Origin: Apium graveolens
Taxonomy: Eukaryota > Streptophyta > Magnoliopsida > Apiales > Apiaceae
Direction of reading: 5' to 3'
Length of the DNA stretch: 64,000 nt
Assembly: GCF_009905375.1 (NCBI RefSeq)
Contig: NC_133649.1
Span: 231,545,792-231,609,791, forward strand
Positions 59,602 to 64,000 of the stretch are shown here, piece after piece. Every line of letters begins with the position of its first letter. Positions within the stretch are counted from its first letter, which is position 1. The position numbers and the translations under genes were made by a program. The notes below the pieces were generated by a model, which saw only the letters and a program-made list of their open reading frames with translations, was not told the DNA's origin and did no database searches.

Positions 59602-61167
59602 TGAAGGAATTTACGGATGAGCGGAAGCGCGAAATAACATTCATTCCGTAAAAACCATATACCACACATATAGAAAATTGTATAAAAGGGAAAAACTGAG
59701 GAATCGAAACCATACCTCGTGAATCGAAGCTTTATAAAATTGGAGTGCTAGTAGTTGCTCCTCAGTGTGTGAAGCACTCTACCGGTATCCACCAAGAACG
59801 ATCCTCTTCGATGAACCTTTTTATAAAACTTAGCTTTTATAAAAATGGAGTTTTGGGGGGAGAGAGAGAGAGGAAGAAGATGGAGGCTAGGGTTTTCACA
59901 AAACCAAAAATTGTGTGTCATAAGTCATCCATCTCATTCTATTTATAGGACTCTCCTAGGGTTTTATAATATATCTTTATATATATTAGCCCCCACATTT
60001 TATCTTCATAAAATGCTTTAATAATAATTAAAACTATTTTAATCCTTATTTTTTTTTCTTAACTATTTAGAAAAATAATTCTCTCTCTCATTATTTCATC
60101 AAAGAAAATATTCTTTAATGGTGTGACCCTGTAGGTTCAATATTATGCCGGTAGTAGAACTAAATAATAATAAACTTTTATTAATTATTTATATGAATAT
60201 TAAAATTCACTAAATATAATTAACTGATTAATTATATTTATTCTACATCGTGAGTGATGCTTCTCAACATATCACGACTATCCGGATAATATGTATTCAC
60301 TGCTTAGAATACCAAGAACCTTTTAGTGAATAGTTACCGTACAATCAATTCCTTCTACCCTCCAATGTCCTGATTAAATACAAGACATGAATCTTATGTC
60401 AAGCCTATCTAATTTAATCATTTGCTTTCCCATTCACTATGCTCAGTTCTATGTAAATTAGAAACTCCTTTCTAATTTCATTCACTCTGGCCAGAGATTC
60501 CTGAACTAGCATAAGTGGATCAGCTTTGAACATTTTCTTCCTTCACTGGAAGGGGTAGATCCTTTATTGATCATACACTATCTTCGTGTACAAATTCCTA
60601 TACCCAGTAGAGCCCTAATAATTGTCCCTGGAGACTAAGAACTAAACCAAAGCATAGTTCAGTGTACACAAGATGACTATGATGACCTCAAGTCTAAGGA
60701 TACTTATACAACTATCACTATGTGAACAATTGCTGACACGTGAGTGAACTCCATCAGTTGTTCAGCTGTGCGAGTCATGTTCAGTGAACTTATTCTATAA
60801 TAAGCACCTACATACTAGCTATAGTTTCACCACACAAATATCTATGAGAACAGACATCCTTCATAATGAAGCAAGCATAGTATGTAACGATCTTTGCGGA
60901 TTATTAATTACCAGTTAGTAATCCTATGACCAGGAACTATTTAAGTTTAGAGTTATCATCTTTTAGGTCTCACTATTATGATCTCATCATAATCCATAAA
61001 AAGCTTTACTCTAAACTATGATATATCTTATTTAAACACTTAAATAGATAGAGCCCGTAATAAAAACAAAACAAGTCTTTTATTAATATCAATGAAATCA
61101 AAACAGATTACATAAAAGTTATTCCTAAATCCTCATACTTGATTGGACTTAGGACATATCTCTTTCA
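59602..61167 (-). repeat. Copia C 3' LTR
   Basis: On the element's strand it starts TGAAAGAGATATG at 61167, directly after the polypurine tract, and ends CCTTCA at 59602, with matching TGAA/TTCA tips. It is 1566 bp long. No partner is in view, so the left edge is inferred. Confidence 0.65.
59940..59947 (-). promoter_or_regulatory. TATA box of the copia C LTR
   Basis: TATAAATA on the minus strand within AGTCCTATAAATAGAATG. Confidence 0.55.
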
Positions 61168-61178
61168 ATCTCCCACTT
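61168..61178 (-). other. Polypurine tract of copia C
   Basis: The plus strand reads ATCTCCCACTT; on the element's strand this is AAGTGGGAGAT before TGAAAG. Confidence 0.75.
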
Positions 61179-61310
61179 GTACTAAAGCCAATCACTCTGG
61201 TATCTAATACCCATCTTGTCTTTATGACGATCAAAGTGACTTTCAGAAAGTGGCTTTGTGAGTGGGTCTGCTATGTTGTTATGTGTGTCAACTCTCTTTC
61301 AATATAATAC
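61179..61310 (-). pseudogene. Copia C RNase H C-terminal tail
   Basis: The minus strand reads NNIADPLTKPLSESHFDRHK and DKMGIRYQSDWL, then a stop: the standard end of copia RNase H. It is joined directly to the RT fragment ending VTFLVLY (61299). The YVDD motif and almost all of RNase H, expected between them, are deleted. Confidence 0.8.
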
Positions 61311-61916
61311 AAGAAATGTTACCGCGCTCCCACTAACCCTTTTGTAGACACATGGTTCATCTACGTTTTTGATAAAACCAAACTCTTTGATTGTCTCATC
61401 AAAACGGATGTTCCATCTATGAGAAGCTTGCTTTAAACCACATATGGTTCGCAGCAGCTTACACACTAGGTTTTCATTTCCCTTGGAAAGAAAACCATCT
61501 GGCCATTTTCCAGATCTCATAGTCGTAGTAAGCAGCAATCGCAAGCAAAATCCGAATTGATTTTAACAGGGCTACAGGTAAAAGGTTTCATTAAAGTCAA
61601 TCCATTGCCTTTGTTTGAATCCTTTTCCCACAAGCCTGGCTTTAAAGGTCTCCACCTGGCCATCTGCTCTAATCTTTCTTTTGTATACCGTATACATAGA
61701 TTCCATTTCGGATTTCATGGCACTTTGCCATTTCTCTGAGTCAACACTACTCATAGCCTCATTATAGGTCATAGGGTCGTCATCATCAATGATTGACAAC
61801 TCATTGTCATTCTCAATGACAAGGCCATAATACCTCTCAGGTTGGCGAGACACTCTCCCTGACCTACGAATGGGCTGTTCCACAGAAGGTTGTTCAGTCT
61901 GAACAGGTGTTTCCAC
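61299..61916 (-). pseudogene. Copia C RT fragments and hinge
   Basis: 61572-61916 holds the hinge and RT start: RRSGRVSRQPERYYGLVIEN, TYNEAMSSVDSEKWQSAMKS and VETFKARLVGKGFKQRQWID. After a frame break comes an ILLAIAAYYDYEIWKM-like segment, then directly PDGF, and 61299-61544 continues LVCKLLRTICGLKQASHRWN to VTFLVLY. The stretch with the first catalytic Asp (normally QMDVKTAFLNG) is missing between EIWKM and PDGF. The second motif is lost at the other end. The enzyme cannot have been active. Confidence 0.85.
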
Positions 61917-61946
61917 TTGAACCGTAGTAGTTTGTGCTTCTTGAAC

Positions 61947-62834
61947 TTAATCAAGTTCAATTTTTCTCCCACTGTTTCCTTCAAGGATAAACTCCTTTTC
62001 CAAGAAGGTAGCATGTCTGGAGACAAACACCCGATGATCGGTGTAAAAGTAATACCCTAAAGTCTCTTTAGGATATCCCACAAAACTACATTTTACGGAT
62101 CGAGATTCCAGCTTATCTAGGTCAACTTTCTTGACATAAGCTGGACATCCCCAAATGTTAACGTGTTTAAGACTCAGTTTCCTTTCTTTCCATATCTCAT
62201 ATGGAGTTTGAGGAACAGATTTGGAAGGCACCTTATTCAGTAAATATGCTGAGGTTTCCAATGCATAACCCCATAAGAATACTGGAAGATTCGCATAGCT
62301 CATCATGGACCGAACCATGTCTAACAAAGTTCGATTTCTCCTTTCAGATACCAATCTGGAGGAGTCCACTGGGAGACTATACCCTTTTCTTTGAGATAAT
62401 ACAGAAACTCTCCATTCAAGTATTTACCACCTCGATCTGATTGAGGAGTTATAATACCATTTTTGGTTTGTTTCTCCACTTCATACTTATACTCTTTGAA
62501 CTTTTCAAAGGCATCAGACTTGTGTTTCATCAAATACATATCCGAATCTAGATCAATCATCTATGAAAGTAATGAAGTATGAAAATCCACCCATGGCTTG
62601 CGTAGACATTAGTCCACATACATCTGTGTGTACCAATCCTAGCAAATCTGCAGCCCTCTCTCCATGTCCATTAAATGGAGATTTGGTCATTTTACCCAAT
62701 AGACAAGACTCGCATGTAGGATATGATTCAAAATCAAAAGGGGTCAAGTAACCCTTCCTTATACAATGTGCGCAGTCTATTTTCACTAATATGACCAAGT
62801 ATGTAGTGCCAAAAGAAATTGAGATTTTCATCAT
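61947..62834 (-). pseudogene. Copia C integrase (frameshifted)
   Basis: The order on the minus strand is 62553-62834, 62321-62560 and 61947-62369. The first holds a pre-integrase segment with YPTCESCLLGKMTKSPF and the core start VHTDVCGLM, whose Asp is the first DDE-type residue. The second holds YLMKHKSDAFEKFKEYKYEV and [13 protein letters not shown] with the second Asp. The third holds [20 protein letters not shown], where the Glu is the third catalytic residue, and [12 protein letters not shown]. All three catalytic positions are present, but at least two frameshifts (near 62555 and 62340) separate them. Integrase would insert the cDNA in the nucleus. Confidence 0.88.
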
Positions 62835-63129
62835 CCCTTTCCTTTTATTAGTTTGTTCAATCTGAAGTAAATTATGTCACATACATACAGACCATTATTT
62901 AAAATACCACGTCAATAAAGAATATTATCTCTAAGGATAGAACATTCATTATTCTTAATAAAAAATGAAAAACCATCCAAATCTAACATAGGAATAGAAA
63001 CAATATTCTTTACAATCGAGGAAACAAAATAACAATTATTTCAAACAATAGTATTTCCTGTAGGCATATGTAAATGAAATGATCCTACATCTTTAGCAGC
63101 AACTCTTGCTCCATTTCCCATCAGTAGAA
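62835..63129 (-). pseudogene. Copia C link between protease and integrase (decayed)
   Basis: About 300 bp with no usable frame. By position it holds the protease C-terminus and the start of the pre-integrase domain; broken readings give fragments such as NGARVAAKDVGSFHLHMPTG, which is typical of this part of copia polyproteins. Confidence 0.55.
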
Positions 63130-63999
63130 TCACCTCCTCTTCCTCAAGAGTCCTATTCTCCTTAGTCCCTGCAACGAATTACAGATGTAAGAACCACAGG
63201 CGGTATCTAATACCCAAGTAGAAATTTGACTTAATGACATATTCATTTTTATCATGAACATACCTGAATCAGAAGCGGTAGTCTCACTCCACTTCTTCTT
63301 CTTCAACTCTGCAAGGTAAACCTTGTAGTTCCTCTTCCAGTTCCCCACCTTGTTACAGTGAAAGCAAACAACTTTGCTCTTGGGGTCTTCAGCTTTTGGT
63401 GGAACCGACTTTTCTTCACCTACTTTCTTCTTTTTGGAAGGGTTCCTCTTCCTTTTCTTAGGATTGGAACCTTCACCAATTAGAAGAACAGAGCCCTTAT
63501 TAGGGGGGAAATTCGATTCCGCAGTCTTCAACATGTTGTGGAGTTCAGCCAGGCTGACATCCAACTTATTCATGTGAAAGTTCACAACAAACTGCGAAAA
63601 CGAACCCGGAAGTGATTGCAAGACCAAGTCTTGGCTCAGCTCCCCATCCATGGCAAAACCAAGTTGTCCAAGACGTTCAATCAAATTGATCATCTTAAGT
63701 ACATGGTCATTCACGGATGATCCCTCAGACATCGTACAACCGAACAGCTCCTTCGATATCTCATATCGAGCTGTCCTCCCTGCCACATCATACAACTCTT
63801 GTAGATGCATAAGGATAGTGTGAGCATCCATATGCTCATGCTGCTTCTGTAGCTCAATGTTCATGGAAGCTAGCATGATGCATTGAGCAATATTTGCATC
63901 ATCTATCCACTTATGATACACAACATGTTCATCATTATGTGAATCGTTAGCAGGTTCAGTAGGCTTAGGTGAGTCAAGCACATATTCCAGCTTCTCCAC
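63130..63999 (-). pseudogene. Copia C gag and protease start (open, cut by window edge)
   Basis: This 289-codon open frame is the longest coding piece after the 298-codon gag frame of the gag-only element. The gag core shows CIMLASMNIELQKQHEHMDA, LQELYDVAGRTARYEISKEL and FVVNFHMNKLDVSLAELHNM. A basic stretch (KKRKRNPSKKKK) follows, then a zinc knuckle in which the His is Asn and the last Cys is Tyr (CFHCNKVGNWKRNYKVYL). The protease start is WVLDTACGSYICN, where the usual DTG or DSG triad is DTA. The frame closes after LRKRR. True gag start is beyond 64000. The altered knuckle and protease triad suggest inactivity despite the open frame. Confidence 0.88.
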
Positions 64000-64000
64000 C

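Larger units (their letters stand above)
59602..64000 (-). mobile_element. Copia C: Ty1/copia retrotransposon, cut by the window edge
   Basis: The 3' LTR (59602-61167) is followed rightwards by a polypurine tract. Then come the RNase H tail, RT, hinge, integrase and gag-protease remnants, all on the minus strand. The 5' LTR and primer site lie beyond 64000, so the target duplication cannot be tested. Deletions remove both RT catalytic motifs. It is a different copia lineage from copia A: there is no extra ORF after pol, and the motifs WVLDTxCGS and YLAELKKKK differ. Confidence 0.85.

Noticed and set aside
59745..59948. 67-codon plus-strand frame
   Set aside because: It is antisense within the copia C LTR and spans a purine-rich simple repeat.

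Overview
This window is a piece of a flowering-plant nuclear genome, most likely a eudicot. It is AT-rich and contains no operons and no intact host gene. Nearly all of it is LTR retrotransposons, most of them inserted into each other. The only recognisable host coding sequence is one isolated exon of a glycoside hydrolase family 3 beta-xylosidase (about 52198-52461, minus strand). Everything coding that I recognise elsewhere is a broken gag, protease, integrase, reverse transcriptase, RNase H or env-like remnant.

Region 256-45114 is one large nest. An old Sirevirus-like Ty1/copia element on the minus strand (copia A) has LTRs at 256-761 and 44610-45114, flanked by the 5-bp target duplication CAAAA. 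It has been split by later insertions. Its env-like 3' part is at 762-2216, its RT/RNase H at 19446-21145 and its gag at 42444-44590; protease and integrase are missing. Two solo-LTR-like sequences on the plus strand lie inside it (about 2217-18237 and about 21606-39863). Each was later hit by a minus-strand Ty3/gypsy element with giant LTRs of about 4 kb: B1 at 3472-16982 (duplication ACTTA) and B2 at 22065-36132 (duplication ATTCG). A small gag-only LTR element on the plus strand (39866-42443) sits at the right edge of the nest.

Region 45120-53837 holds a largely non-coding LTR element on the minus strand (45474-51506, duplication ATATA), then the beta-xylosidase exon, then degenerate intergenic DNA.

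Region 53838-64000 holds an unusually long Sirevirus-like LTR (53838-57419) whose predicted transcribed leader contains a dense chain of hairpins. After it come a short internal piece, a partial plus-strand gypsy LTR (58471-59601), and the 3' part of a Ty1/copia element (copia C, 59602-64000, minus strand) that runs off the right edge. Copia C has lost both catalytic centres of its reverse transcriptase.

The elements are related by insertion order, read by eye. Copia A has strongly diverged LTRs and is oldest. B2 has moderately diverged LTRs. B1 has nearly identical LTRs and is very recent, although its internal region is decayed and its coding blocks are in an abnormal order. This fits a non-autonomous family moved by an unseen partner. 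All identity statements are visual estimates; no alignment or database search was run.
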